A DNA stretch of 64,000 bases from NCBI RefSeq assembly GCF_004369205.1, contig NZ_QFGA01000002.1, positions 992,001 to 1,056,000 on the forward strand, written 5' to 3'. Of this stretch, positions 16,488-24,426 are shown one piece after another (within the stretch, counting starts at the first letter, position 1; every line of letters begins with the position of its first letter). A program made the position numbers and the translations under genes. This stretch comes from Pelotomaculum schinkii. Lineage in GTDB: Bacteria > Bacillota > Desulfotomaculia > Desulfotomaculales > Pelotomaculaceae. The notes beneath the pieces are model-generated. The model was not told where the DNA came from, ran no database searches, and saw only the letters and a list, made by a program, of their open reading frames with translations.

Positions 16488-17705
16488 ATGCCTGTCTTAG
16501 AATTGAAAGATTACGAGAATGTGGCCGGAAGCGCGGTTATAAAAGAAATCAGGGAATTGGGAGAAAAATTAGAGGGTTACAGCGTTTTGCATATCAACTC
16601 CACCAAGCTGGGCGGCGGTGTGGCCGAGATACTGCACACACTGGCGCCGCTGATGCAGGAAGCGGGACTGTTGGTCAGATGGTCGGTGCTGGAAGGGAAC
16701 CCGGACTTTTTTAACGCTACCAAGCAGTTCCACAACGGGCTGCACGGCCAACCTGTTAAAATCACGGGTGATATGATGGAAAGCTACCTGGCCACGGCCC
16801 GGAAAAACCGGCAACTGGTGGCGGAGGAAAACGACCTGGTGATCATCCACGACCAGCAGCCTCTGGGGTTGACTGCCTTCCGCAGTGAGTCCGGCGGCCG
16901 CTGGCTGTGGTATTGCCACATCGACCCGCGCTATGCCGTTCCGGCGGTTTGGTATTTTCTGGCGCCCATGGCGTCTGCCTGCGACGTTTCTGTTTTTCAC
17001 CTGCCGGAGTATGCCCGGAACCTGCCGGTTCTCCAGTACTTTATGCCGCCGGCCATCGCTCCCCTGTCCGATAAGAACAGGGATGTATCCCAGGAGGAGT
17101 ACTACTCTGTGTTGAAAAAACTGGGAATAGACCCTGAGGGCCCACCGGTAATCCTGCAGGTATCCCGCTTCGACCGTCTGAAGGATCCCGTCGGTCTGAT
17201 CCAGGCTTTCAAGCTGGTCAGGAAAAACAGGGAATGCCGGCTGATCCTGGCCGGCGGCAGCGCAGACGACGATCCCGAAGGGGCGGCCGTCCTTGATGAT
17301 GTGCGATTAGAGGCGGACAATGACCCGGACATAACCATCCTGGCGCTGCCACCGGACGCCAACCTGGCAATAAATGTCCTGCAAAGGCGGGCCGACGTGG
17401 TGGCGCAGAAGTCCCTCCGTGAGGGATTCGGCCTGACCGCCACCGAAGCACTGTGGAAGGGCAAGCCGGTGGTGGCCACACCTACAGGAGGCCTGGCCCA
17501 CCAGGTGCTGGACGAAAAAACCGGGCTGTCGGCCAAAACGGTGGAAGAAACCGCCGCTCAGGTAGACCGCCTGCTGGCCGACCCTGAGCTGGGCAGGCGT
17601 TTAGGAGCCAAAGGGCGTGAGCACGTGCGCCTTAACTACATCCTGCCGGTCTACCTGCGGAACTGGCTTAAACTCATAAACCTTATCAACTCTCGCCCAC
17701 GTTAA
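16488..17705 (+). CDS. treT: trehalose synthase TreT (GT4 glycosyltransferase)
   Basis: Makes trehalose in one step from NDP-glucose and free glucose. A 405-residue GT-B fold enzyme with NSTKLGGGVAEILHTLAPL at the N-terminus, the nucleotide-sugar pocket ILAGGSADDDPEGAAV and EGFGLTATEALWKGKPVVAT with the paired Glu residues of GT4. ATG at 16488 follows AAGGAGAG at good spacing and beats the TTG at 16467. It lies 89 bases after treY in the same direction and ends at a strong terminator, so it closes the operon and gives the cell a second, maltodextrin-independent trehalose route. Confidence 0.9.
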   Translation: MPVLELKDYENVAGSAVIKEIRELGEKLEGYSVLHINSTKLGGGVAEILHTLAPLMQEAGLLVRWSVLEGNPDFFNATKQFHNGLHGQPVKITGDMMESYLATARKNRQLVAEENDLVIIHDQQPLGLTAFRSESGGRWLWYCHIDPRYAVPAVWYFLAPMASACDVSVFHLPEYARNLPVLQYFMPPAIAPLSDKNRDVSQEEYYSVLKKLGIDPEGPPVILQVSRFDRLKDPVGLIQAFKLVRKNRECRLILAGGSADDDPEGAAVLDDVRLEADNDPDITILALPPDANLAINVLQRRADVVAQKSLREGFGLTATEALWKGKPVVATPTGGLAHQVLDEKTGLSAKTVEETAAQVDRLLADPELGRRLGAKGREHVRLNYILPVYLRNWLKLINLINSRPR

Positions 17706-17728
17706 TATCTACCCTGAAGGATACATAC

Positions 17729-17764
17729 AAAAAAAGCCTTTCCGTTTGTTGAAAGGCTTTTTTT
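17729..17764. terminator. bidirectional rho-independent terminator after treT
   Basis: AAAAAAAGCCTTTC pairs with GAAAGGCTTTTTTT around an 8-base loop. The T run is on both strands, so it can end treT and the convergent acyl-CoA ligase gene. Confidence 0.92.
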
Positions 17765-17792
17765 ACCAGCTCTTTTAAACGATACTGTTGTC

Positions 17793-19397
17793 CTAACCAG
17801 TGGCCAGTTTTCTATCGTTTGGGGCGCAGTCATCAAGATTAAAGGCCTCTTTCTTGCCACTATACTTCATACGCAGTCTGGGTTTTTCAATCTTGCCTGT
17901 GGGGTTCCTGGGCACCTTATCAAAGAAAACCTTAAGCGGCCTTTTGTACTTGGGCAAAGCTTGACAGAATTCAATGACCATAGCCTCTGTAAGCAACCTG
18001 CCGGGCTTGGTCTCCACAATCGCTACGGGAATCTCCCCCAGGCGATTGTGGGGCATGCCAATCACAGCGACATCCTTGATATCGTCATGAGCCTGCAGGA
18101 AATCTTCAATTTCCACCGGGAAGATATTCTCTCCACCATAAATAACGATATCTTTTTTGCGATCCACCAGGAAGATAAACCCGTCTTCGTCCTGCCACGC
18201 CATATCTCCGGTATGAAGCCAGCCGTTCTTCAAAACATTCCCGGTGGCCTCCGGGCTTTCATAATAACCATTCATCACGCCCGGTCCCCTGACAAGCAAT
18301 TCCCCAACCTTACCTCTGGGAACAGGCCTGTCGCGATCATCAACAATCATTACCTCCCAGTTAAAACCGGGAATCCCAATAGCCCCAACCTTGTGTATGT
18401 TTTCAATTCCAAGGTGAACGCAACCAGGACCGGTTGCCTCACTTAAGCCGTAGTTGGTGTCATAGAGCTGACCAGGAAAGTACTTCTGCCACCTGCGGAT
18501 CAGGCTAGGAGGCACAGGCTGGGCTCCAATATGCATAAGCCGCCACTGAGCAAGGTTATATTCCTCAAGGTTAATTTCCCCGCTTTCAATGGCGTCGAGG
18601 ATATCCTGCGCCCACGGGACAAGCAGCCATACGATGGTTGCCCTTTCTTCCGATACGGCCTCAATAATCCAACGGGGGTTTATGCCGCGCAGGATAACGG
18701 CTTTAGAACCTACAACTAGACTGCCGAACCAGTGCATCTTAGCCCCGGTATGGTACAGCGGGGGGATGCAAAGGAAATTGTCCTCGCGTGTCTGAAGGTG
18801 ATGGCGGTTTTCCGTAATGCAGGCCGATACAAGGTTGGCGTGCGTTAGCAGAATCGGTTTGGGTATACCGGTGGTACCGGAAGTAAAGTAAAGCGCGGCT
18901 TCATGATGGTCGTAAATTTTAACCTCAGGAGCGCCGGCAGGGAATTGGGCCAATAGTTCGTTATAATTTTCAGCGGTTTCAGGGCAATCCTCGCCTACAA
19001 AAATAAAGCTTTCGGTGCAGCTGAGCGCACCGCGTATTTCGTTGATTTTTTCCCGGAACTCGGATCCATAAACAAGCGCTTTGGCATGCGCGGTTTCTAC
19101 ACATTTCCTGATTTCTTCCGCAGTAAAGCGGAAGTTCAGCGGCACTGCCAGGGCTCCGGTTTTCAGAATTCCAAAATAAACAGGCAGCCATTCCAGACAG
19201 TTCATCATCAGAATAACAACCTTGTCTCCCTGCCCGATACCTCTTGACAATAAAAGGTTTGCCAGCCTGTTGGCCGAGTTTTCAAATTCCAGCCAGGTAA
19301 TCTCTCTTCGCTTGTCTACAGCCGGCTCACGCTCAATCAGAGCAGTATCGTCAGGGTACATCCGCGCGTTACGACAAAGCATTTCTGTTATTGGCAT
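17793..19397 (-). CDS. AMP-dependent acyl-CoA synthetase/ligase
   Basis: An ANL-superfamily enzyme of about 534 residues that activates a carboxylic acid with ATP and joins it to CoA. The AMP-binding loop is YFTSGTTGIPKPILLTH. NYGLSEATGPG, WLHTGDMAWQDEDGFIFLVD, RKKDIVIYGGENIFPVEIE and the C-terminal lysine motif PRNPTGKIEKPRLR follow in order. The ATG at 19397 with GGGGGG upstream is preferred to the GTG at 19415. The sequence suits a fatty or aromatic acid ligase; the substrate cannot be read. It is a lone gene, convergent with the trehalose operon. Confidence 0.9.
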   Translation of the reverse strand: MPITEMLCRNARMYPDDTALIEREPAVDKRREITWLEFENSANRLANLLLSRGIGQGDKVVILMMNCLEWLPVYFGILKTGALAVPLNFRFTAEEIRKCVETAHAKALVYGSEFREKINEIRGALSCTESFIFVGEDCPETAENYNELLAQFPAGAPEVKIYDHHEAALYFTSGTTGIPKPILLTHANLVSACITENRHHLQTREDNFLCIPPLYHTGAKMHWFGSLVVGSKAVILRGINPRWIIEAVSEERATIVWLLVPWAQDILDAIESGEINLEEYNLAQWRLMHIGAQPVPPSLIRRWQKYFPGQLYDTNYGLSEATGPGCVHLGIENIHKVGAIGIPGFNWEVMIVDDRDRPVPRGKVGELLVRGPGVMNGYYESPEATGNVLKNGWLHTGDMAWQDEDGFIFLVDRKKDIVIYGGENIFPVEIEDFLQAHDDIKDVAVIGMPHNRLGEIPVAIVETKPGRLLTEAMVIEFCQALPKYKRPLKVFFDKVPRNPTGKIEKPRLRMKYSGKKEAFNLDDCAPNDRKLATG

Positions 19398-19650
19398 AAA
19401 AAAACAACCCCCCACCGTTCTACCATTCTACAGATCCCTCTTTCAAATATGATTTTTTAATTTGCATACATTGCTACTGATAAAGAATATTCAACACAAG
19501 AGTTTTATTTCCTGCCAAATTTATTTTTTTCTCGCATGCTTTGAAATCAATAAGTTCCTCGTTTGAGGGCGAATAAACCCGGGGCGCTCCCCCTCAAAAT
19601 GTTTCCATAAAGAATACGCCTCTCCGGCGTAAGCAAATTGTGTAAGTGAC

Positions 19651-19794
19651 TTATTTGAGCTTGCTTGATAAATCCCAAAGCCCATCTATTTCATCTCCAC
19701 TTAAAGGCTGATAGCCTTCCCCGCCGGAGGTGAATTCATATTTCATTTCCTGGCCTTCAGTAAGCCCAGTAGAAATGCAATTTGAAAGAGGTAG
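19651..19794 (-). pseudogene. short coding-looking remnant (up to 47 aa), unrecognised
   Basis: An open frame ends EFTSGGEGYQPLSGDEIDGL...WDLSSKLK before a TAA at 19653. An in-frame ATG at 19746 would give 31 residues, but it has no well-placed ribosome site. The composition looks protein-like, so it may be the tail of a lost gene. The rest of the 19398-19884 gap shows nothing else I can name. Confidence 0.3.
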
Positions 19795-19884
19795 TCAGTA
19801 TCAATTATACTGGGAATATTCCCCGAGGATTGGATTTAACCTGTTGGGTAGATTATAAATTGATAAACCTTTAGGAGGCAAACC

Positions 19885-19986
19885 ATGACTGGTATAGCCA
19901 TTGCCATAGGTTTAGGTTTCTTTATTGTTGCAACATTCATTGTGAAAATTGCAAAGCGGAAATCTAAAACGGGGCCACTGGAGTAA
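19885..19986 (+). CDS. 33-residue single-pass membrane peptide
   Basis: ATG at 19885 is preceded by AGGAGG at ideal spacing. The product begins MTGIAIAIGLGFFIVATFIV and ends with a basic tail KIAKRKSKTGPLE. One transmembrane helix with a positively charged cytoplasmic end is clear; function is unknown. It lies 110 bases before the DUF1657 gene on the same strand, and both may belong to a spore-related set. Confidence 0.65.
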   Translation: MTGIAIAIGLGFFIVATFIVKIAKRKSKTGPLE

Positions 19987-20097
19987 GAATACCCCTGGAA
20001 TGGTATTGTACAAAGGCAATGGATTATTTTACTAGCTTAAAAATAGAATATTTGGTTAATCATAAATAAAGATTTTAAATTATAGGAGGTGGCTTTC

Positions 20098-20448
20098 ATG
20101 ACAATAGGGACCAAAATGCACCAAACTCTTGCAAGCCTTGAGGCAGCTGCTGCAAATCTACAAATGTTCGCATTGGACACACAGGATCAAATGGCAAAAC
20201 AGATGTTTTCAGCATTAAACCAGCAAGTTGAAGGTGTTTGTCAGGTATTGAGAGGCCGTGTTAACTATATAGAACAGAAAGAACCCCAGTATAGAGTAAT
20301 GCAGCCTGCGATGCAACCACAACAACAGCAATATCAACAATATCAACAATATCAACAATATCAACAACAGTATAACCCTATGCAACCACAACAACAGTAT
20401 TTCCGGACACAGCCACAACAGCAACAATACTATCGGCCGATGCCGTAA
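20098..20448 (+). CDS. DUF1657 domain protein with glutamine/tyrosine-rich tail
   Basis: Residues 1-65 match the DUF1657 pattern (TIGTKMHQTLASLEAAAANL, FALDTQDQMAKQMF, RVNYIEQKEPQYR), a small helical domain of spore formers often found with spoVA-type genes. Residues 70-116 form a low-complexity tail with tandem YQQ units and PQQQQY blocks. The start is the ATG at 20098 after TAGGAGGTGG; a GTG at 20089 overlaps that site. A clean terminator follows at once. The tail is unusual for the family and looks adhesive or coat-like, which is inference. Confidence 0.8.
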   Translation: MTIGTKMHQTLASLEAAAANLQMFALDTQDQMAKQMFSALNQQVEGVCQVLRGRVNYIEQKEPQYRVMQPAMQPQQQQYQQYQQYQQYQQQYNPMQPQQQYFRTQPQQQQYYRPMP

Positions 20449-20460
20449 CAACAACAGTAT

Positions 20461-20491
20461 AAAAAGGATATGGTAAACCCATATCCTTTTT
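20461..20491 (+). terminator. rho-independent terminator after the DUF1657 gene
   Basis: AAAAAGGATATGG pairs with CCATATCCTTTTT around a short loop and ends in a T run. Confidence 0.9.
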
Positions 20492-20657
20492 ATACTGTCC
20501 GCGTCGCACAGTTGCTACATGTACAAAAGCTGAAGAGACTGGACTCCTTCATGTACATACAAGCCAGCCGGCAAGCCGTTTAATAGCAGAGTTTACTCAT
20601 GGCAAAACCCGCCTTTTAAGGCGGGCAAAAAGAAGGAAGAAAAAGGAGGTTAAAAAG

Positions 20658-20708
20658 GTGATCCTGGTATATCATCCGGCTGACAACCGGTTATTTTTAG
20701 TTCAATAA
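20658..20708 (+). CDS. possible 16-residue peptide
   Basis: GTG at 20658 lies 8 bases after AAAAGGAGG and encodes MILVYHPADNRLFLVQ before TAA. Only the strong ribosome site supports it. A GC-rich hairpin (CCCGCCTTTTAAGGCGGG, 20608-20625) precedes it. The remaining 20500-20929 sequence holds short GC hairpins in AT-rich DNA and nothing else recognised. Confidence 0.25.
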   Translation: MILVYHPADNRLFLVQ

Positions 20709-20929
20709 GCAGTTCAACGATTGATTATATTTTAGCGTTGGATTCTTAAATTAAGCTGAAAAATATATTATGTTTTCATTAATATTAGGTAAATAAACGC
20801 AAAAAGCCCCGCTCCGAAGAACGGAATTGCGCCATTATTCTTGTAAAATAATTAAGCCCCTTCACAGGGACTTTCCTTTTCTTAAAAATAATAAAAAAAT
20901 TATTAAAACCAAAAACCACTTAACTTGCG

Positions 20930-21136
20930 TCATTCATTGTTTTTTACAGTATCTACAATTTCACATATCAGAGAGTCAATTTCATTAATTTCATTAATTA
21001 GTATCAATGAATAATCAATCTTTTTATGCTCTTTACCAAGTATGAGGTAGCCTTTCAGAATGGTGAGCTTATCAAATAACTTGCTGCAAATATTTAGTAT
21101 CTTTTCTTCCACTTTAACCAGTGCCCCTTTGAGCAA
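20930..21136 (-). CDS. small helical hypothetical protein (68 aa)
   Basis: A TTG start at 21136 gives LVKVEEKILNICSKLFDKLT and a Lys/Glu/Ile-rich product that is probably all helix. No family recognised. The ribosome site is weak, and base composition is more AT-rich than the core genes. It could be a minor sporulation or regulatory peptide, or chance. Confidence 0.35.
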   Translation of the reverse strand: MLKGALVKVEEKILNICSKLFDKLTILKGYLILGKEHKKIDYSLILINEINEIDSLICEIVDTVKNNE

Positions 21137-21208
21137 TTTTACTACTTATATACAATTAACTTATTAATCGACATCTCTTGCATTTTGTAGGAAATTATAT
21201 TTAGAAAA

Positions 21209-21242
21209 CAAAAAAAGCCCGCTCCGGAGAGCGAGGCCTTTT
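21209..21242 (-). terminator. rho-independent terminator (minus strand)
   Basis: On the minus strand GCCTCGCTC pairs with GAGCGGGC and runs into TTTTTTT. It lies about 40 bases after the stop of the minus-strand ORF at 21282-21617 and supports a transcript in that direction. Confidence 0.75.
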
Positions 21243-21281
21243 GTATGTCTACTTATTTAGTTTGCTGCCGTGGTAGTCGTA

Positions 21282-21617
21282 CTATCCCCGGAGGTTCATT
21301 GGCAGGCTTAAAAACTGGGCCAGCTTATCTTTCAGGACTTCAATGCGCCCAGATGGCTGGGATTGCAACTTCAACCCCAGCAGAACTGCCGGGTCAAATG
21401 TGGTCACCAACGCTGTCAATACTGTTTTTTCCAGTATGGTTAAACAAAGGAGGACCTTCACCTTGGCAGCCCTCTCAGATACCTTCGCTAGCGGGATACT
21501 CTTTCTGCAATCGCCTGAGCAGTCCTCTTTGATACCGGTTCCCCCTTCTAAACATGTAGCAACAACTGGCATTTTTGAATAATCTACTAATAGCAAAAAT
21601 GGAAGGGGGTACTTCAA
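21282..21617 (-). CDS. hypothetical protein (111 aa), uncertain
   Basis: ATG at 21617 opens 111 codons that stop 40 bases before a minus-strand terminator. A Met at residue 16 (MPVVATCLEGGTGIKEDC) is an alternative start. The C-terminal half, KVKVLLCLTILEKTVLTALV, is amphipathic or hydrophobic. No domain recognised. It is divergent from, and directly abuts, the membrane protein gene at 21618. The opposite strand also has an open frame here, so coding sense rests mainly on the terminator. Confidence 0.4.
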   Translation of the reverse strand: MKYPLPFLLLVDYSKMPVVATCLEGGTGIKEDCSGDCRKSIPLAKVSERAAKVKVLLCLTILEKTVLTALVTTFDPAVLLGLKLQSQPSGRIEVLKDKLAQFLSLPMNLRG

Positions 21618-22145
21618 TTGAATTACTTTTATGGAATTTTATTAATAATACTTGGATTGTTAATTTTAGCCCGTTATGTTTTCCAGGTTAAAGTACCAAT
21701 TTTCATAGTCTCAACTGCTATAATCATCATTATTGTAGGAGTCTCATTATTTTTCCATAGGCCTGAGCCAGGATCCAATCGTGATATAGTTTTTAGCAAT
21801 AAAACTATCCAAGTTACAAATCCGGCTGAAGAATACAATTTAGCTTTTAGCGGAGGTACAATTGACTTATCGATGGTGTCACCTCAGTACAAAGGGCAAA
21901 AGATTAAAATAAACAGTCTTCTTTCATGCGGAACCATTAAAATTAATCCAGGAACACCTGCTATTATTAGAATTAATTCCGTACTTTCAGTAACTCAAAC
22001 ACCAGATAACTCATCTGTCTACCTTGGAAGATATAATTACAAGACAGCAAGTTTTAAAGAAAACTCAAATTATCTTGATATAGAAATTAAAAATATTTTT
22101 TCCAAATTAAAAGTTGACGAAGCCATAAAAACGAAAACACCGTAA
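21618..22145 (+). CDS. LiaF-like membrane protein with cell-wall-response type C-terminal domain
   Basis: TTG start with AGGGGG about 9 bases upstream. Two N-terminal transmembrane helices (LLIILGLLILARYVF and IFIVSTAIIIIIVGVSLFF) precede a soluble beta-rich domain. YNLAFSGGTIDLSMVSPQ, KINSLLSCGTIKINPG and repeated short beta segments are as in the C-terminal region of LiaF/YvqF proteins that govern envelope-stress regulators. No LiaRS kinase pair is adjacent, so a regulatory role is inference. Confidence 0.6.
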   Translation: MNYFYGILLIILGLLILARYVFQVKVPIFIVSTAIIIIIVGVSLFFHRPEPGSNRDIVFSNKTIQVTNPAEEYNLAFSGGTIDLSMVSPQYKGQKIKINSLLSCGTIKINPGTPAIIRINSVLSVTQTPDNSSVYLGRYNYKTASFKENSNYLDIEIKNIFSKLKVDEAIKTKTP

Positions 22146-22204
22146 ACTTCAACCACGCCGAAAAGGCCTATACCAAAAAAACCGACAAAGAAACCAAATG
22201 CGCT

Positions 22205-22279
22205 ACAAAAAGTCCTCCGAACGCTTAACGCGATCCCCGGAGGACTTGATTTCACTGGTGGGTGGGATAAGAATTGAAC
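22205..22279 (-). repeat. partial copy of tRNA-Val 3' end plus its terminator
   Basis: 22256-22279 repeats the last 24 bases of tRNA-Val (24127-24150) with one difference, and the flanking hairpin AAGTCCTCCG...CGGAGGACTT repeats the tRNA terminator. With the intact copy at 24081-24201 it brackets a 1.85-kb segment of phage debris, like an old attachment-site duplication. Confidence 0.8.
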
Positions 22280-22359
22280 AGCCTGATAATATCATCGATA
22301 GACCGGAACTCCGTTTCTTCAACCTCTGACACAACAGATCATCCCGACAATAATGACCT

Positions 22360-22671
22360 TCATACTGCTGGTCTTTTCATCGTAACCCTGGTGGGCTTCC
22401 TTGGTAGTTTTACGTTCCTGGAGAACCCCTTTCTGCTTCTCGTCAACCCTTCTTTAAGCTTTTGAATCCGCTGCACCATCCTCCGTTCCCGAAGGGAAAG
22501 CAAACGTATCGTATCGACGATCTGCGCCAAGGGATCGGTCTCAATCTGCTCATACAGGTCAAGTTCGTCCTCGTCAAGCATGTCTTTCCAGATGGCTTCA
22601 TGCTCCCCGGTCTTAAGAGCGTTTTTATTTGCAGGTGGAGCGCCACTCCCGGCGCACCCCCCACAGATCAT
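22360..22671 (-). pseudogene. phage terminase small subunit, N-terminally broken
   Basis: The core reads GAPPANKNALKTGEHEAIW, LDEDELDLYEQIETDPL, then IRLLSLRERRMVQRIQKL, a typical small-terminase pattern of Gram-positive phages (DNA recognition for packaging). The normal N-terminal HTH region is missing: the frame before the GAPP segment is shifted. No large terminase follows. This is direct evidence that the segment between the tRNA-Val copies came from a prophage. Confidence 0.75.
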
Positions 22672-22841
22672 CCACGGTCTTTATCTCAATCCGCCCCTCC
22701 CGAAGTCCTTTACCCGCCGATGAGTTGACCGATATGATTTTACTTTACGTTGAATGCTTTTACCGACATTAACGCACTTTCTCTCATGGATAATGTAAAA
22801 GGAGAACGGTAAAAATATATCCTTGAAAGGACTGAAATGCT

Positions 22842-23222
22842 GTGGAAATTAGAGAAAACGTCATTATTCCCTTGGGATATGGAAAGTTCGTTCGTTCCGA
22901 TAAAATTATCGCACTGGAGCCCATCGAAGAAGACAGAGGCCCTGGGCGAAGAACCCGTGTTTATGTAGAACAAATGTGTAATCCTCTGATTGCCTCCCGA
23001 ACTGAAACTTCGGTATTAGCCAATATGGTTGAAACCCCTAAAGAAATTATGGAAGCCAACGCATCACTGGAGCTTCTCCGGGACATCTATGATGACATAC
23101 ACCAGATAGGCCCAATGCTTAGAAAAAGCATAAAAAAAGAGGCCAACCTTGACCTGGGTAAAATTGAAAGAAGAATTGAAGAAATACTAAAACATGAAAT
23201 TGAATTTGAAAAAACACAATAA
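22842..23222 (+). CDS. RemA-like (DUF370) protein with C-terminal helical extension
   Basis: GTG start with AAAGGA upstream. Residues 6-60 follow the RemA/DUF370 plan: IIPLGYGKFVRSDKIIALEP, then GRRTRVYV. RemA is a DNA-binding regulator of biofilm and osmolyte genes in Bacillus. Residues 65-126 add a charged helical region not found in the 80-90-residue RemA. It lies inside the phage-debris segment, so it may be a passenger gene or phage-borne regulator. Function beyond possible DNA binding is unknown. Confidence 0.6.
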   Translation: MEIRENVIIPLGYGKFVRSDKIIALEPIEEDRGPGRRTRVYVEQMCNPLIASRTETSVLANMVETPKEIMEANASLELLRDIYDDIHQIGPMLRKSIKKEANLDLGKIERRIEEILKHEIEFEKTQ

Positions 23223-23283
23223 TATTTAATTATACTTCATCCTTTATGGGACTTATGAACGCACTCAGGGCAGACCTCCTTCC

Positions 23284-23600
23284 TTACGTCCTTTTCAACT
23301 GACTCATCGCACTCCGGGAACTCGCCATCAGGATCAAGTTTCTCGCCAACTTTTCCAATTCAGCCTCATTATACCCCGTCAGTTCCACATCAAATGCATT
23401 CCTGATTTCTTTTGCCAAATCAATTAACATGGCGTTATCAATCTCCGCCAATTCCGCGAACCGGTTGTCAAAAACCAGGTCCGCCAACTCTTCGGCCTTC
23501 GGTTGCCATAGTCCTGACAGTTAACGGGTACCTGCTCGGCACCGGGGAACTTAGCAGCATCATGCGCTCATGGCCGCGAACAATAAACCCGCTTCAGGAC
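23284..23600 (-). pseudogene. fragment of a phage ParB-like/DNA methyltransferase gene
   Basis: The in-frame part (23284-23487) reads LVFDNRFAELAEIDNAMLID and LTGYNEAELEKL, the pattern that follows the ParB-fold domain of phage adenine methylases (normally LADN...AE...D). Upstream sequence encodes RGHERM and PGAEQVPVNCQD in other frames, matching the preceding RGHxR and pVi blocks. Frameshifts and truncation leave it non-functional. Second phage remnant in this segment. Confidence 0.65.
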
Positions 23601-23663
23601 TTAAATTCATAATTGTTTGATATTGCCATAATATATAAATATAAACAAAAAGGTGGTCTTGGT

Positions 23664-24053
23664 ATGCATGAGTATTCCTTTGTCAGGGATGCCCAAAAGG
23701 TAGGATTCAGATGGCAAAGAGTTCATTGTTATAATGATAAAGGAAATGAGGTTGGTTTCTTTGATTATGATATACAAGCTCCAGGCTGGATTACACTTCA
23801 GAAGTTATTCGTTGTAAAAGCCTTCCGAGGGAATGGAATAGCCAGCCTATTAATTAAACACTTTTTGGAGCTGTCTTTTTATAAACTTCACGCAAATTAT
23901 GTTTCTGTTTATATAGCCCCTAGAGAAAAGGGAATAAGTGTAAATGGACTTATAAAGCTTCACCAAAAACATGGTTTTGACATTACTGATCGCAAATTAT
24001 CAGAAGCCAAGGCGAGTTTAAAGTTGCAAGCATTCTTAGACAACAATAAATAA
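23664..24053 (+). CDS. GNAT-type acetyltransferase-like protein
   Basis: ATG at 23664 follows AAAGGTGG by 7 bases. The 129-residue product has the GNAT signature: a beta strand FDYDIQAPGWITLQKLFVVK followed by the acetyl-CoA loop AFRGNGIASLLIKHFL (pattern R/QxxGxG/A), and a C-terminal LHQKHGF segment. The substrate is unknown. AT-rich, unlike the core genes; probably cargo of the inserted segment. Confidence 0.7.
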   Translation: MHEYSFVRDAQKVGFRWQRVHCYNDKGNEVGFFDYDIQAPGWITLQKLFVVKAFRGNGIASLLIKHFLELSFYKLHANYVSVYIAPREKGISVNGLIKLHQKHGFDITDRKLSEAKASLKLQAFLDNNK

Positions 24054-24080
24054 AACGACAAATGAGTGCCGGGCATCAAA

Positions 24081-24118
24081 AAGCCCTCCGGGCACTTTAC
24101 GCGATCCCCGGAGGGCTT
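24081..24118 (-). terminator. terminator of tRNA-Val
   Basis: AAGCCCTCCG pairs with CGGAGGGCTT just 3' of the tRNA on the minus strand. A near copy lies at 22212-22247. Confidence 0.75.
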
Positions 24119-24126
24119 GATTTCAC

Positions 24127-24201
24127 TGGTGGGCGGGATAAGAATTGAACTTACGACCTTCTGCGTGTCAAGCAGACGTTCTCCCACTGAACTACCCGCC
24201 C
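24127..24201 (-). tRNA. tRNA-Val (anticodon GAC)
   Basis: On the minus strand the acceptor GGGCGGG pairs with CCCGCCC and CCA is encoded. The D-arm is GTAGTTCAGTGGGAGAAC, the anticodon arm TCTGC-TTGACAC-GCAGA gives anticodon GAC, and the T-loop is TTCAATT. Its 3' end was probably an integration target (see 22205-22279). Confidence 0.96.
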
Positions 24202-24250
24202 ATTAAGCTGTCAGTACAATATATTATGCCTGATAGCCCGCCATAAGTCA

Positions 24251-24290
24251 AGCTTTATCAATCAAACACTTTATCCCATTACCTGTGCCA
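24251..24290 (-). repeat. displaced copy of the dacF 3' end
   Basis: Minus-strand sequence encodes GWHR-stop-WDKVFD-stop, matching the final codons (GWHRQLWDKVFD) of dacF at 27331-27370 with a small deletion; the last 24-25 bases are identical. The 3-kb segment between the copies holds the IS607 element, tandem repeats and a YjcQ-like gene. Confidence 0.8.
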
Positions 24291-24426
24291 ACCGTTCCTT
24301 TCTTCATAGAAGAATATTTCTACTACGAAATTCCTGCATCATCGACCCGTGACTAAATGGTTTACCATCCCCGCCAGAGGGATCTCTACAGGCGTAAATT
24401 CCCGGAGAACTTCCGGTACTCAAATT

